From positions 1 through 64,000 of the forward strand of contig NZ_KQ948751.1 of the NCBI RefSeq assembly GCF_001514195.1: a stretch of DNA of 64,000 nucleotides, given 5' to 3'. The stretch is from Streptomyces griseorubiginosus (lineage in GTDB: Bacteria; Actinomycetota; Actinomycetes; Streptomycetales; Streptomycetaceae). The position numbers and the translations under genes were made by a program. The notes under the pieces were generated by a model, which did no database searches, was not told where the DNA came from, and was given only the letters and a program-made list of their open reading frames with translations. Positions 24,808-33,440 of the stretch are shown piece by piece; positions within the stretch are counted from its first letter, which is position 1; the number at the start of each line of letters is the position of its first letter.

Positions 24808-26346
24808 TCAGGAGGGGCTGTCAGGGGGTTCGGGGGCCGGGTGCTGGTTGGTGCCGACGGTGTAGACGTCTTTGACCTTCACTTCGGTGACGCCGCGGCC
24901 TTCGGGGAAGACGGCCCGCCAGTCGCCGGTGACGTGGAGTTCGTCGGTGCCCATGGCGCGTACGACCATCAGGCCCTCGTCGTAGGCGCGGTGGGCTTTC
25001 CACCACAGGTTCGCGAAGGCCTGAGAGCGGATGAGGTGCATCCAGTCGGTGCGGTAGAGCTCGCGGTTGTAGTTCGACTCCCCCAGCGTCGAGACGAACT
25101 TGGAATACATCGCCTTGACGTACTCCAGCGTCACCTCGTCGTTGTCGGTGATCGCCCGGTCGCGGGCGTCTTTGAGGGCGGTGCGGAACTTCTCCAGGAG
25201 GCTCTCCGTGGCCCCGGACGTCCACGACTCGTGGATCTCCGGCGGATCGCACAGGGCGTACTTGGGGCCTGACAGGCGCAGCATCAGGCGCAGGGTCGGT
25301 TCGGTGACCCACAGCGGGCCGGGTTCGTCGCGGTTGCCGACCGGGTTGGGCAGGACCGCGTCGTGATCCCAGGCGGGCGGGGTGATCAGGTGGACGCCGG
25401 CGCGGCGGCGGTCGTGCTGGTTGCCGGTGGAGTGTTCCAGCTGCCCGATCGGCAGATGCGTCTTGAGGGCACTCAAGTAAGCGCCGTTGATGTCGAGCGC
25501 GGTGACCTCGTGGCGGCCGGCGGGCAGCTGGGGGCGGGTCCACTTGGGGCGTGCCTCCCAGATCTGGTCGGCGCCGCGGGCGGTCTGCTTGCGCAGGATG
25601 TCGGGCAGCCACGGGTGCGCGATCACGTCGTAGCGGCCGCCCTTGCGGGTGTGGTCCAGCAGCGCCATCGCGTCCGGGATCGCCCGCTTCACCAACGCCG
25701 CGGTCGCCGCCTCCACGTCGCCGGCGTGCTCGGCGAGCACGGCCGCGACCGCGGCGCCAATCAGGTCTGGGGTGTCGGAGGCAGCCTGCACCCGGCGGCC
25801 GACCGGCACCACCTTGACGCCCCGTCCGGCCCGCCTCTGCTGTCCGGCGGGCGCCGGCCGCCGCAACTCCTCGCGGAGCGCGGACTTCTGCGGCCGCACG
25901 GGCTTGGGCACGGCCGCGGTGGTGCCGCACTCGGCAGGGTCCAAGTGCTGCGGGTAGCCAGCCACCTGATGCCCGGCCGGCTGCCCGCACAGCACGCATG
26001 GCTGCGCCTCCGGGAGCTCCGTCTGGTCGTCGACGGCGGCCGCCGCAGGCACCGGGGAACTGAGCAAGGGGTCCCCGGTGTTCGCGGCGGGGGTGGTGCG
26101 GCTGCGGAGCTTCTCCTGCGCCTGGCGCAGGAAGTAGGCGTACTTCTCCCGTATCTCGCCGCCCGGGTCCCGGCCGGCTTCCCAACCTGCGAGCGTCGAC
26201 GGGCTCACCCCCAGGGCGCGCGCCACCTGCGCCCGTGAGAGCCCGAGTTCGTCGCGCAACTGCCGTCGCTCTGCGGCGGTCGGCAGAGGGGTCCGGTCGG
26301 CCGAGGTCGACGCGAGCAGCGCATCGATGTCCTGGAACTCGTTCAC
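24808..26346 (-). CDS. tap: telomere-associated protein, Tap-like
   Basis: A 512-residue protein. The N-terminal XRE helix-turn-helix (ELGLSRAQVARALGVSPSTL, AGWEAGRDPGGEIREKYAYF) is typical of Tap, which binds the 3' telomere overhang and recruits Tpg. A CxxC...H...C segment lies near residue 120. The C-terminal half, from HEVTALDINGAYLSALKTHL to ESWTSGATESLLEKF and AMYSKFVSTLGESNYNRELY, is the conserved part of the family. GTG start with AAGGGA upstream. Known Tap proteins are longer (~730 aa), so the middle is shortened. Presence of Tap argues for a linear molecule. Confidence 0.82.
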   Translation of the reverse strand: MNEFQDIDALLASTSADRTPLPTAAERRQLRDELGLSRAQVARALGVSPSTLAGWEAGRDPGGEIREKYAYFLRQAQEKLRSRTTPAANTGDPLLSSPVPAAAAVDDQTELPEAQPCVLCGQPAGHQVAGYPQHLDPAECGTTAAVPKPVRPQKSALREELRRPAPAGQQRRAGRGVKVVPVGRRVQAASDTPDLIGAAVAAVLAEHAGDVEAATAALVKRAIPDAMALLDHTRKGGRYDVIAHPWLPDILRKQTARGADQIWEARPKWTRPQLPAGRHEVTALDINGAYLSALKTHLPIGQLEHSTGNQHDRRRAGVHLITPPAWDHDAVLPNPVGNRDEPGPLWVTEPTLRLMLRLSGPKYALCDPPEIHESWTSGATESLLEKFRTALKDARDRAITDNDEVTLEYVKAMYSKFVSTLGESNYNRELYRTDWMHLIRSQAFANLWWKAHRAYDEGLMVVRAMGTDELHVTGDWRAVFPEGRGVTEVKVKDVYTVGTNQHPAPEPPDSPS

Positions 26347-26489
26347 CGTCGTCCCTTCCGGCCGGCCAGGCCTGCGTCGTGCCAACGAAGCGGAGAGGCT
26401 GTGTGGATCGCTGAACTGCGATCTTCGGCCGAAAGGACATCTTCCCCAGCGGACATGGCTTCGGAGCTGTACGGGGCGTTCAGCATGTC

Positions 26490-27530
26490 TCACGCCCCTG
26501 CCAGAGCTACGCGGTCCGGGTGGCAGCTGGGGCACTTCTCACCCGAGCCCAGCTCTCCCAGAGTCCGAAACCGTGGATTAAGGCGTGCAGCCGGCGTGCC
26601 CTGACCGCATTCGCCACACCAGTCAGGCAGGCCGGGTCGCCTCGAGACCGAGACTTCAGACGGCAGCGGCGCAGTGGATCGCTCCACATGCTGAACAAGG
26701 TTGGACCAGCCGCGCGGTGCCATCTCCCGCACCCGGTCGCACAGCCACGCCTCAGGCAGACCCTGGGCCAGCAGCTCTACCGCCTGGCGCTCCAGCCTGG
26801 CCCGGGTTCCATTCATCACCGGTCGGCCGAGCGCCTCCGCGTACGCGGCGACAACGCGCTCTCCCGCGCTCTGCCCGACCTGCTCCCGCTGCTGAGGCAG
26901 TTCAGCCCTGCAAGGGCTGTGTTCGTCGAGCAGAGCCTCATCCTCTCTCTCTCCGTCCGGCGAGGTGTCCATCGGACCGTCAGCGTGCTCTGCGACAAGA
27001 GAGAGAGAAGAGGGAGAAATAGAAGGAAGGAGAAGGGGGTCGGAATCCGACCCTGCATCCCCGTCGGAACCCGACCGGGGGGGGGTCGGAATCCGACGGG
27101 GGGGGGTCGGAATCCGACGGGGGGAGGTCGGAATCCGACGGGGGGAGGGGTCGGAATCCGACGGGGGGTCTGACCTGCGATTTTCCTGTGGCACGTTGAA
27201 GGTCAGTTCCTCGACGAGCGTCGGCCCGTAGTCGGTGCGCGCACGCTTCATGCTCGCGAGCAAATCGAGGTTCACCCGGTACAGGTCCGCGATCCGGGCG
27301 CCGTTCTTCGGGCTGTACCGCTCGCTCGATGCCAGCAGGCCGCGCTGGATCAGCCGCTGCTTGTTCGACTTCGCGGCCGTCATCTTCATGTGGGACTCGT
27401 CCGCCAGCTGCTGCATCGAGGCGATCACGTAGCCCTTGGCGTCGGTGTGGTTGCAGCACGCCAGCAGAAACGCGCCCTCGCCCACGCTGAGCCCCTCGGC
27501 CTGGAAGACGAGGTTCATGTGCTGAATCAC
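26490..27530 (-). CDS. winged-helix plasmid replication protein (Rep-like)
   Basis: A 346-residue protein with an N-terminal winged helix (residues ~10-75; GEGAFLLACCNHTDAKGYVI, ADESHMKMTAAKSNKQRLIQ) of the kind used by actinobacterial replication initiators. A repetitive Pro/Arg/Asp linker (~120-165, repeats of RRIPTPP) follows. A second helical domain is at ~215-290, and the C-terminus has CGECGQGTP and CPSC, a likely zinc site. The repetitive linker is coded by six 13-bp palindromes (27039-27162). GTG start with GGAGGTGGGGCG. It lies upstream of tap on the same strand. Confidence 0.75.
   Translation of the reverse strand: MIQHMNLVFQAEGLSVGEGAFLLACCNHTDAKGYVIASMQQLADESHMKMTAAKSNKQRLIQRGLLASSERYSPKNGARIADLYRVNLDLLASMKRARTDYGPTLVEELTFNVPQENRRSDPPSDSDPSPRRIPTSPRRIPTPPRRIPTPPRSGSDGDAGSDSDPLLLPSISPSSLSLVAEHADGPMDTSPDGEREDEALLDEHSPCRAELPQQREQVGQSAGERVVAAYAEALGRPVMNGTRARLERQAVELLAQGLPEAWLCDRVREMAPRGWSNLVQHVERSTAPLPSEVSVSRRPGLPDWCGECGQGTPAARLNPRFRTLGELGSGEKCPSCHPDRVALAGA
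27039..27162. repeat. iteron cluster inside rep gene, candidate replication origin
   Basis: Six copies of GTCGGAATCCGAC (one with AACCC) start at 27039, 27063, 27085, 27106, 27127 and 27150. Spacing is 21-24 bp, about two DNA turns, with runs of G between. Each unit is a near-perfect palindrome. Iterons within or beside rep genes mark internal origins of Streptomyces linear plasmids such as pSLA2. An AG-rich stretch (26990-27035) adjoins. Confidence 0.8.
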
Positions 27531-27851
27531 CGCCCCACCTCCGACACGGGGAGGCTGGCGACCAGAGCAGAGGGGTAGGCAGGCGACGCCAGATCGGGTT
27601 GGCCTACGCCAGTCCGCGCGGTGGGCGGACGGTAGAACAGGCGGTGCAACTGGGTCATCTCCCCAGGTAGGGGAGCCGCGACCAGTGGATGTGACCTATC
27701 AGGTTCCCGGAGTAGTGGCGTTGCGCAATCTGTAGCGCATACTCTGGGTATAGGTGACCACGCGGGCTTTCGGGCCCACGGGCATCACCCCCGGCGAGGT
27801 CACCTCACCGGATCACGACTCAGAGTTGGTAGCTCGGATGAGTCGGACTTG
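27531..27851. other. non-coding gap upstream of rep
   Basis: About 320 bp without a convincing gene. It holds the ribosome site and presumably the promoter of rep. A short plus-strand frame from 27754 has no homology or coding bias and overlaps the terminator. Confidence 0.5.
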
Positions 27852-27886
27852 GAAGAGGCTCCTGTTGTGGCGACAGGGGCCTCTTC
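27852..27886 (-). terminator. hairpin terminator after XRE gene
   Basis: GAAGAGGCTCCTGT pairs with ACAGGGGCCTCTTC (14 bp with one G-T), loop of seven bases. It lies just past the 3' end of the minus-strand XRE gene. No long T run follows. Confidence 0.65.
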
Positions 27887-27919
27887 GCATTTACGGGGGT
27901 CTGGCGTGCATCTGTCTCC

Positions 27920-28198
27920 TCAGCCTGCCTCTTGCACCGGAGGCGCTGATGCTGCCTCCGGGTGCTTCTCAGCCCATCCTTTGAGCAGGCGCAAGTAGGC
28001 ATCCCTATGCTTCCGGCGGGGCATGGAGTGGCCGTTCTCCCAGCGCAGGAAGGCCATCCGGTGCACGCCGAAGGCCTCGGCGACCTCTTCCTGCGTCAGA
28101 CCAGACGCCTTACGGAGCCGGGCCCGAATCTCAGGCGGAGGAAGAACATCAGCAGGGCGGTTGAGTAGCGCGTCCACTGCCTCGATCAGGTCAGTCAT
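27920..28198 (-). CDS. XRE-family regulator
   Basis: A 92-residue protein that is essentially one helix-turn-helix: ARLRKASGLTQEEVAEAFGV then HRMAFLRWENGHSMPRRKH. The leading IEAVDALLNRPADVLPPPE strongly resembles the start of the Tap-like protein at 24808-26346 (IDALLAS...LPTAAERR), so it may be a truncated Tap-family N-domain used as a regulator. ATG preceded by GGGGGAG. Monocistronic with its own terminator. Confidence 0.85.
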   Translation of the reverse strand: MTDLIEAVDALLNRPADVLPPPEIRARLRKASGLTQEEVAEAFGVHRMAFLRWENGHSMPRRKHRDAYLRLLKGWAEKHPEAASAPPVQEAG

Positions 28199-28369
28199 CA
28201 CTCCCCCTTCCACGTGTGATCCGAAACTGTACATGGACTGCTGCGTTCTGTGGTGCATTTGAGGCTCCGTCAGCGTTTCTCGCTGAGTCCGGCCACTGGG
28301 TCTCCAAGACGCTTCCAGCGACCACGCGACGGAAAAGCCACTGGCTACCCCGCTGCTCGCGAAGATGGG

Positions 28370-28813
28370 TCAGCTGTCGCACAGACATTTCCCAGCTTCC
28401 TTCCAGGTGGGGCACTCCCGCTCCACCCGCTCGTACACACTCGGAGGGTCGTCCGGCATCCACTGCGACATCTCCTCAACGGAGACGTGGTCGTAGCGCA
28501 ACTCGTGCACAGGCCGTCGGTGCCCAGTGCGCTCGTCTTCCTCTACCTGCGCGACCTTCACGAACGGGCTCACGGCGGTCACCGGGTCCGGGCCGAGGTC
28601 GAACCACTCGCCGTGACGGCGCTTGTCGGCGAACCGGCGGTGAAGGTCGGCCTCAACGATGGGGCCACCCTCGAAGAATGCGAGCACCTGGAGGCGCACA
28701 GGCGATCCCGTCTGCAAGTGGCGGAGACGCCGCTCCGGGTTGTCGGTCCAACCGATCTTCACGAGTGAAGAGTCGGGCGAGCCGATCAGATAGACCCGGT
28801 CCTTGCTAGTCAC
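28370..28813 (-). CDS. GIY-YIG nuclease family protein
   Basis: A 147-residue protein. The first 75 residues (VYLIGSPDSSLVKIGWTDNP, RLRHLQTGSPVRLQVLAFF, then EADLHRRFADKRRHGEWF) match the T5orf172/MUG113 branch of the GIY-YIG superfamily. Here the motif is V-Y-L-I-G...V-K-I-G, with catalytic candidates Arg (PERRLRHL), His-Glu and the terminal E in HGEWF. The C-terminal part is unassigned. GTG start with GAGGTGACCC; it is divergent from the HAD gene with a ~100-bp gap. Phage and plasmid members are often unstudied nucleases. Confidence 0.82.
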   Translation of the reverse strand: MTSKDRVYLIGSPDSSLVKIGWTDNPERRLRHLQTGSPVRLQVLAFFEGGPIVEADLHRRFADKRRHGEWFDLGPDPVTAVSPFVKVAQVEEDERTGHRRPVHELRYDHVSVEEMSQWMPDDPPSVYERVERECPTWKEAGKCLCDS

Positions 28814-28911
28814 GGGTCACCTCGCAATTCGCGAAGGTGAGTCACGAAAGCGATTCTTACCGAGCTCGACCATTGGGTCACACCAAGATCCTCCGCGTTA
28901 GGGTCAACGGC

Positions 28912-29559
28912 ATGCGTCTCGCTCTGTTCGACTTGGACGGCACCCTGGTTGATCGGCGCGCTGCTTTCGAAGACGCGGTAGGCAGCCTCGTGAACGACCA
29001 CGCCTACGGCCCCGAGATCGAAAACTGGCTGCTCACCGAGTTGGCCGATCGCGCAGACCGCAGCGATTTCGATCGCCTGCGTACCGTCTTCTCCCTCAAC
29101 GAGCCGGCCAACCATCTGTGGCGCGCCTACGTCGACCGGATGGCCGCCTCCGTCTCGTGCCATCCCGGTGTCCTCGCAGCCCTTGGCGAACTTCGGGCTG
29201 CGGGCTGGACGATCGGCATCGTCACCAACGGGGCCTCCGACATCCAGCGTGCCAAAATCGCCGCAACCGGCATCAGCGACCTGGTCGACGGCGTCGCTGT
29301 CTCCGGCGACCTCGAAATCCGTAAGCCTGATCGCCGACTCTTCGAACTCGCGGCCGCACGCTGCGGCCTGACCCTCGCCACGGGCGGCTGGATGATCGGC
29401 GATAACCCGGTCGCGGACATCGGCGGCGGCCAACAGGCAGGCCTGCACACCCTCTGGCTGCGCGGCCGTCCGTGGCCCAACGGACTTGCCGCCGCTGACC
29501 ACGCCGTCGACGACGCAGTCGGTGCGATCACCATCTTGCTCAACACGACCTTGGAGTAG
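28912..29559 (+). CDS. HAD-family hydrolase
   Basis: A 215-residue haloacid-dehalogenase phosphatase. Motif I LALFDLDGTLVD supplies the nucleophile Asp and acid/base Asp, motif II is GIVTNGAS, motif III Lys lies in SGDLEIRKPDRRLF, and motif IV is WMIGDNPVADIGGG. The cap (residues ~15-85) is helical, as in subfamily IA. The start is the ATG immediately before motif I; a GTG at 28837 would add 25 non-conserved residues. The substrate is unknown; the next gene is five bases downstream, so the two are co-transcribed. Confidence 0.9.
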   Translation: MRLALFDLDGTLVDRRAAFEDAVGSLVNDHAYGPEIENWLLTELADRADRSDFDRLRTVFSLNEPANHLWRAYVDRMAASVSCHPGVLAALGELRAAGWTIGIVTNGASDIQRAKIAATGISDLVDGVAVSGDLEIRKPDRRLFELAAARCGLTLATGGWMIGDNPVADIGGGQQAGLHTLWLRGRPWPNGLAAADHAVDDAVGAITILLNTTLE

Positions 29560-29563
29560 AACC

Positions 29564-30403
29564 GTGGACCAGCCCACCGTCGGCATCCTCCACCCCGGCA
29601 GCATGGGCGCCGCCGTCGCCGCGTGCGCCGCGGCCAACTCCACCGCAGTCCTGTGGAGTACGGCCGGGCGCAGCCCGGCCAGCAGGGCCCGGGCCGAACG
29701 GTTCGGCTTGGAGCCGGTGCCCACGCTGCACGAGCTGCTGGAACGCTGCGACGTGGTGCTCAGCCTGTGCCCGCCGGCCGCAGCCGAGGACCTGGCCCGC
29801 GAAGTGGCCGGGCACCAGTACGCAGGCTTGTACGTTGAGGCCAACGCGATCAACGCGGAACGTGCCATACGCATCGCCGGCCTGCTCGGACCGGAGGCGA
29901 CCGTCGTCGACGGAGGCGTCGTCGGCTCCCCGCCGGTGAAGGGCAAGACGCCGACGCTGTACCTGTCCGGGCCGGCCGCCGCGACCGCGCGCATCGAGGC
30001 GCTCTTCGCGGGCACCGCGGTCCGCACGAAGGTGCTGGGAACGGACCTCGGGCAGGCGTCCGCGCTGAAGCTCTCGTACGGCGCCTTCCAGAAGACCAGC
30101 CGCGTCCTCGTGGCCTTATCGGTCGCGTTGGCGCGTGAGCACGGCGTGGACCAGGAGCTCGCCGACATCGCCTCCCTGCGCACCGACTCGTACCTCTCCG
30201 AGACCGAGTACATCGCCAAGACCGCGGCGCGCGCCTGGCGGTGGGGCCCGGAACTGGAAGAGGCCGCCGACATGCTCGCGGCCGCCAGCTTTCCCCCGGA
30301 GCTGCTGCGGGCGGCCGCGTCGACGCTGGCGCGGTGGCACGACGCCAAGGACGACAGCGAGCTCACGCTCACCGACGCCCTCGACCGGCTCGCCCATCCA
30401 TAG
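29564..30403 (+). CDS. 6PGDH-like NAD(P)-dependent oxidoreductase
   Basis: A 279-residue protein with an N-terminal Rossmann fold (VGILHPGSMGAAVAACAA, the GxxGxG variant) and the beta-hydroxyacid dehydrogenase segment VDGGVVGSPP. The C-terminal half is a helical DUF1932-like domain with LGQASALKLSYGAFQKTS carrying the conserved Lys. Family members reduce or oxidise hydroxyacids. GTG start, GGAG upstream, five bases after the HAD gene. It is convergent with the kinase gene at 30411. Confidence 0.88.
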   Translation: MDQPTVGILHPGSMGAAVAACAAANSTAVLWSTAGRSPASRARAERFGLEPVPTLHELLERCDVVLSLCPPAAAEDLAREVAGHQYAGLYVEANAINAERAIRIAGLLGPEATVVDGGVVGSPPVKGKTPTLYLSGPAAATARIEALFAGTAVRTKVLGTDLGQASALKLSYGAFQKTSRVLVALSVALAREHGVDQELADIASLRTDSYLSETEYIAKTAARAWRWGPELEEAADMLAAASFPPELLRAAASTLARWHDAKDDSELTLTDALDRLAHP

Positions 30404-30410
30404 CCCGCGG

Positions 30411-30980
30411 TCATGCTCGCGCCGTTCCCGCCCGCTGCACCAGCAGCTGGTCGATGAGCCGCGCCGCCTCCTGCGGCGACGTTGCCGCGGTGTCCACCTT
30501 GAGGTCCCAGACCATTTCCGGATGCGTGTCCAGGTCCTCGCGGGTGGCGGCCCACGCTGCCAGACGCGCCGCGATGTCGCTGTCGCCCCGGCTCTCGGAC
30601 CGCAGCGCGGTTACGTTCTGGGGGCACCACAGCAGCACCACCGTCCAGTCGGCCGTGTAGCCGTCGACCAGGGCGCGGACGCCGTCGACCTGCCCGAGGT
30701 GCACGACCGGCACCCCGGCCTCGAAAGCCGCATCCAGACCGGGGCGGTCGATGACGTAGGTGTTCCCGTACCGGGAGTTCGCGTAGACGATGTCGCCGGC
30801 GGCCTCCAGCGCGAGCAACTGCTCGGCCGTGCCCATGCGGTAGCCAGCCGACTTGCCGGAACCGACCTTGAGCCGGGCGAACTGCCCGAAGCGCGCGTCG
30901 AGATCGGCCAGCGCCCGGGTGACCGTGTCCTTGCCTGCGGCTGGCGGGCCGTACAGGATCACGCCCTGCCCCTGCTTCAC
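30411..30980 (-). CDS. guanylate-kinase-like nucleotide kinase
   Basis: A 189-residue P-loop kinase: VILYGPPAAGKDTVTRAL (Walker A), a GxxYRMGT segment in the position of the GMP-binding region, and NTYVIDRPGLDAAFEAGVPV as in guanylate kinases. The chromosomal gmk is normally 190-200 aa, so this is full length but divergent. GTG start overlaps the stop of the upstream HTH-kinase gene by four bases. Substrate not determined. Confidence 0.78.
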   Translation of the reverse strand: MKQGQGVILYGPPAAGKDTVTRALADLDARFGQFARLKVGSGKSAGYRMGTAEQLLALEAAGDIVYANSRYGNTYVIDRPGLDAAFEAGVPVVHLGQVDGVRALVDGYTADWTVVLLWCPQNVTALRSESRGDSDIAARLAAWAATREDLDTHPEMVWDLKVDTAATSPQEAARLIDQLLVQRAGTARA

Positions 30981-32008
30981 CCGGCCACCGCCCCGATGGC
31001 CTGACGGGCCTGGTCCGCCAGCGAGATCGCGGCGCCCATCCTGTTGTCCACCACCAGATGGGGCACCACCGGACGCAGATTCACGTCGACGGTGGCCACG
31101 TACTCCTCCCACCGCTCCAGCTTCCACGCGTCCCGGGCCGCGCCGCGATGGCTGATGTACTCGTGCATCGACTCCACGTCGCACCGCACCCAGATCGGCG
31201 CCACCTCGACACCGTGCGACGCGCACTTGTTGATCAGTCGCTCCATCCACTGCTTGTCCGTGAGCTCCGCGATGAAAGGGGCGGTCACCACGGCAGAGAT
31301 GCCGCACGCCACATGGGAGTAGACAGCCTGCATCAGGGCGGCGTACTCAGCCGGCCTGACCTTCGTGCGGTACAGGTCCGTGTGCCGGTCGTGGGCCTGC
31401 GATCCCAGCGCGGTCAGCAGCGGCTCCACCAGCGGCCGGGTCAACGGGTCCTTATCCACCAGCGGCCAGCCCGTCAGCTGCGTCAGGAACCGGGCGAACT
31501 CCGTTTTCCCCGATCCCGCGTACCCGCCCACCAGCACCACGCACGGCCGGTGCGGGTCCCCGCCGGTACGGCGCCGCTTCCACGCCTCCATCACCCGCTG
31601 CTGCCAGCTGTAGCTGTCGAACCCGTCACCGTCCGCGATCCGGGTCAACGCGCGCTCGACGGCGATGACATGAAGGCCATTGCGCTGCTCTGGCAGCGGG
31701 CTGACCTCGAACTTCGTCTCTTCTCCCGGCAGGGCCGGGCGGAAGCCCAGTGAGGGCTCCGTAGCCCGGTACAGCAAGCAGTACGCCCGCCGGTACGGCG
31801 GACCGGGATAGCTCTCACCGGTCTCGTGCTGGCTCAACGTCTGCGGATTCGCGGCCGGCACATCCTTCAGGCCAGCCTGCTCGGCAACCAAACGGAGCTG
31901 CTCACCGGCTTCCTCCAGTGTCAGCCCGTGAGCCTCACGGTGCTCCCGCAGCTTGTCCGGGCGCCACCCAGCGCGCTTGCCCACCCCGTGGTCCTCCGTC
32001 TTCACCAT
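30977..32008 (-). CDS. HTH-P-loop kinase fusion protein
   Basis: A 343-residue protein with two parts. Residues ~15-85 are an XRE-type domain (LREHREAHGLTLEEAGEQLR ... NPQTLSQHETGESYPGP PYRRAYC). Residues ~150-330 are an AAA_33/zeta-type ATP-binding domain with Walker A VLVGGYAGSGKTEFARFL, DKDPLTRPL, and IWVRCDVESMHEYI. Such fusions sense or phosphorylate a small molecule while binding DNA. It is the first gene of a two-gene operon with the guanylate-kinase-like gene. The 198 bp upstream (32009-32206) contain only its promoter region. Confidence 0.78.
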   Translation of the reverse strand: MVKTEDHGVGKRAGWRPDKLREHREAHGLTLEEAGEQLRLVAEQAGLKDVPAANPQTLSQHETGESYPGPPYRRAYCLLYRATEPSLGFRPALPGEETKFEVSPLPEQRNGLHVIAVERALTRIADGDGFDSYSWQQRVMEAWKRRRTGGDPHRPCVVLVGGYAGSGKTEFARFLTQLTGWPLVDKDPLTRPLVEPLLTALGSQAHDRHTDLYRTKVRPAEYAALMQAVYSHVACGISAVVTAPFIAELTDKQWMERLINKCASHGVEVAPIWVRCDVESMHEYISHRGAARDAWKLERWEEYVATVDVNLRPVVPHLVVDNRMGAAISLADQARQAIGAVAG

Positions 32009-32206
32009 GATCCGGAGCCTAGGCGCGGGCCCCGAAAACCCGTGTGTACCTACTCGTTGAAAACGCGTTGAGGAACTCGTTCACCGAAGTGACGAGCTCA
32101 TCGTGATGTTCCTCAGCGCCCCCGCCAGGTGTGATGGCCACCACACAACGCGGATCGCTCGGAGGGCAGCGCAGTGGCGGTTAGAACCTGGCCAGACGCA
32201 TCGGTG

Positions 32207-32971
32207 TCAGGCATCGAATTCGTAGTCCAGCACGTACGCCGCCGTGTCCAGGGTCATCTCGTTGACCTCCACTGCTCTCCCCGCGGCATCAAAGGCTGTC
32301 CGGGCCAGCTTGATCACAGCCCTGTCGGTCGGGATGGACAGTCGAGCGGCCTCTTCGGAAGTGGGCAGTCGCACCCGGATCTCCTCGCGGAAGCGCGTGG
32401 GAGCGTGCCCGAGGTCGGACAGCCGAGCGTAGATCCCGCCGGGGCCAGTATCGGCTTGAACGATGGGAGACCCTGCGACCAGTTCCTGGGGAAGGTAGGA
32501 CGCGGCGAGCATGACCGGCCGTCCCTCCATCACGTACCGCCGACTGCGTACACAGGCCTGTTCGCCCGACGCCAAGGCGAGCACGTTTCTGATGTGCTCA
32601 GGAGGAGTCGTGTTCTCCTGCACGCTGATCTGATCGACGTCTGGCGCACGGTGATCGTCCGCAGCCCAGATCGATTTTCCGCTCCCCCACTGCTCACTAG
32701 CCAGTCGGGGGATTCCACGACGCCTGATGGGCTGGACCGAAAGGACACGGGCGCCCGCACCCTTCTTGCTCTCGACGAGCCCCTCGGTACTCAGAAGCTT
32801 GAGGGCCCTTCGCGCAGTGAGACTGGCAACGCCATATTGCGAGGCCAGCGCGTTTTCGCCCGGCAACCGTTCACCAGGCCTGAAGCCGTCCTCTCCGCGC
32901 TCGATCGCTGCCTTCAGGTCGTCAGCAATCTGCTGGACCTTCGTGCGCTGCTGGCGTGCCTCATCCGTCAT
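32207..32971 (-). CDS. GntR-family repressor (KorSA-like)
   Basis: A 254-residue regulator with a winged helix (ADDLKAAIERGEDGFRPGER, LPGENALASQYGVASLTARR, ALKLLSTEGLVESKKGAG) and a C-terminal UTRA ligand domain (RSRRYVMEGRPVMLAASYLP ... AVEVNEMTLDTAAYVLDYEF). In Streptomyces elements such as pSAM2, GntR proteins act as Kor repressors of transfer genes. Here the gene is divergent from the transfer region and sits beside four copies of a TACCGAGG-type box. ATG with GGGAG upstream. Autoregulation and control of the 33.4-kb operon are likely inferences. Confidence 0.88.
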   Translation of the reverse strand: MTDEARQQRTKVQQIADDLKAAIERGEDGFRPGERLPGENALASQYGVASLTARRALKLLSTEGLVESKKGAGARVLSVQPIRRRGIPRLASEQWGSGKSIWAADDHRAPDVDQISVQENTTPPEHIRNVLALASGEQACVRSRRYVMEGRPVMLAASYLPQELVAGSPIVQADTGPGGIYARLSDLGHAPTRFREEIRVRLPTSEEAARLSIPTDRAVIKLARTAFDAAGRAVEVNEMTLDTAAYVLDYEFDA

Positions 32972-32982
32972 TTGTCTCCCTA

Positions 32983-33126
32983 CCTCGGTAGCGATCCTAG
33001 GACTGCTTGCTACCGAGGGACCGTGAGGGGCGCATTGATCGCGTCGGGAACGCCCCCATGGTACATCGTTAACGTACTCCTTGACATCGGTACCGAGGAA
33101 AGCTCTACTAGACCTCGGTAACGAGG
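32983..33126. promoter_or_regulatory. GntR operator repeats
   Basis: CCTCGGTAGC at 32983-32992 and GCTACCGAGG at 33009-33018 form a perfect 10-bp inverted repeat. TCGGTACCGAGG lies at 33087-33098, adjoining a TTGACA box at 33081, and CCTCGGTAACGAGG at 33113-33126. All share CTCGGTA/TACCGAG half-sites, the size expected for a GntR dimer. Between them and the next gene (33127-33440) no coding sequence is evident. Confidence 0.75.
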
Positions 33127-33440
33127 TTCGTTGCTGCCGGGTCCTTACGGATCCGGCTCCCCCACTCGGAACCGCCCCGCGGCGACGGATGAGGGAGCCG
33201 GAACGTCGGCCCTCTACCAGCAAAACAGCAGGAGTCACCGCCTCTTCGGAAGCGGCGGCAGTGGGGTTGAGCCCGCGCTCCCCCGGCCGTGGCACCTGTA
33301 CCGCATATCGAGCACTGCAGAACGACCTTGAACAGCGCGTTTGCTGCGTTGTCTGTCCGCCAGGACAACCCGGTCGAAAGGCCGGCCTGGCGTGGCAGAG
33401 AGAGCAGCGCCCGCCTCCACTGTCAGAAGGAGATATCGAG

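Noticed and set aside
27754..27984. 76-codon plus-strand frame with a hydrophobic segment
   Set aside because: It runs over the terminator hairpin and into the 3' end of the XRE gene on the other strand, with no ribosome site.
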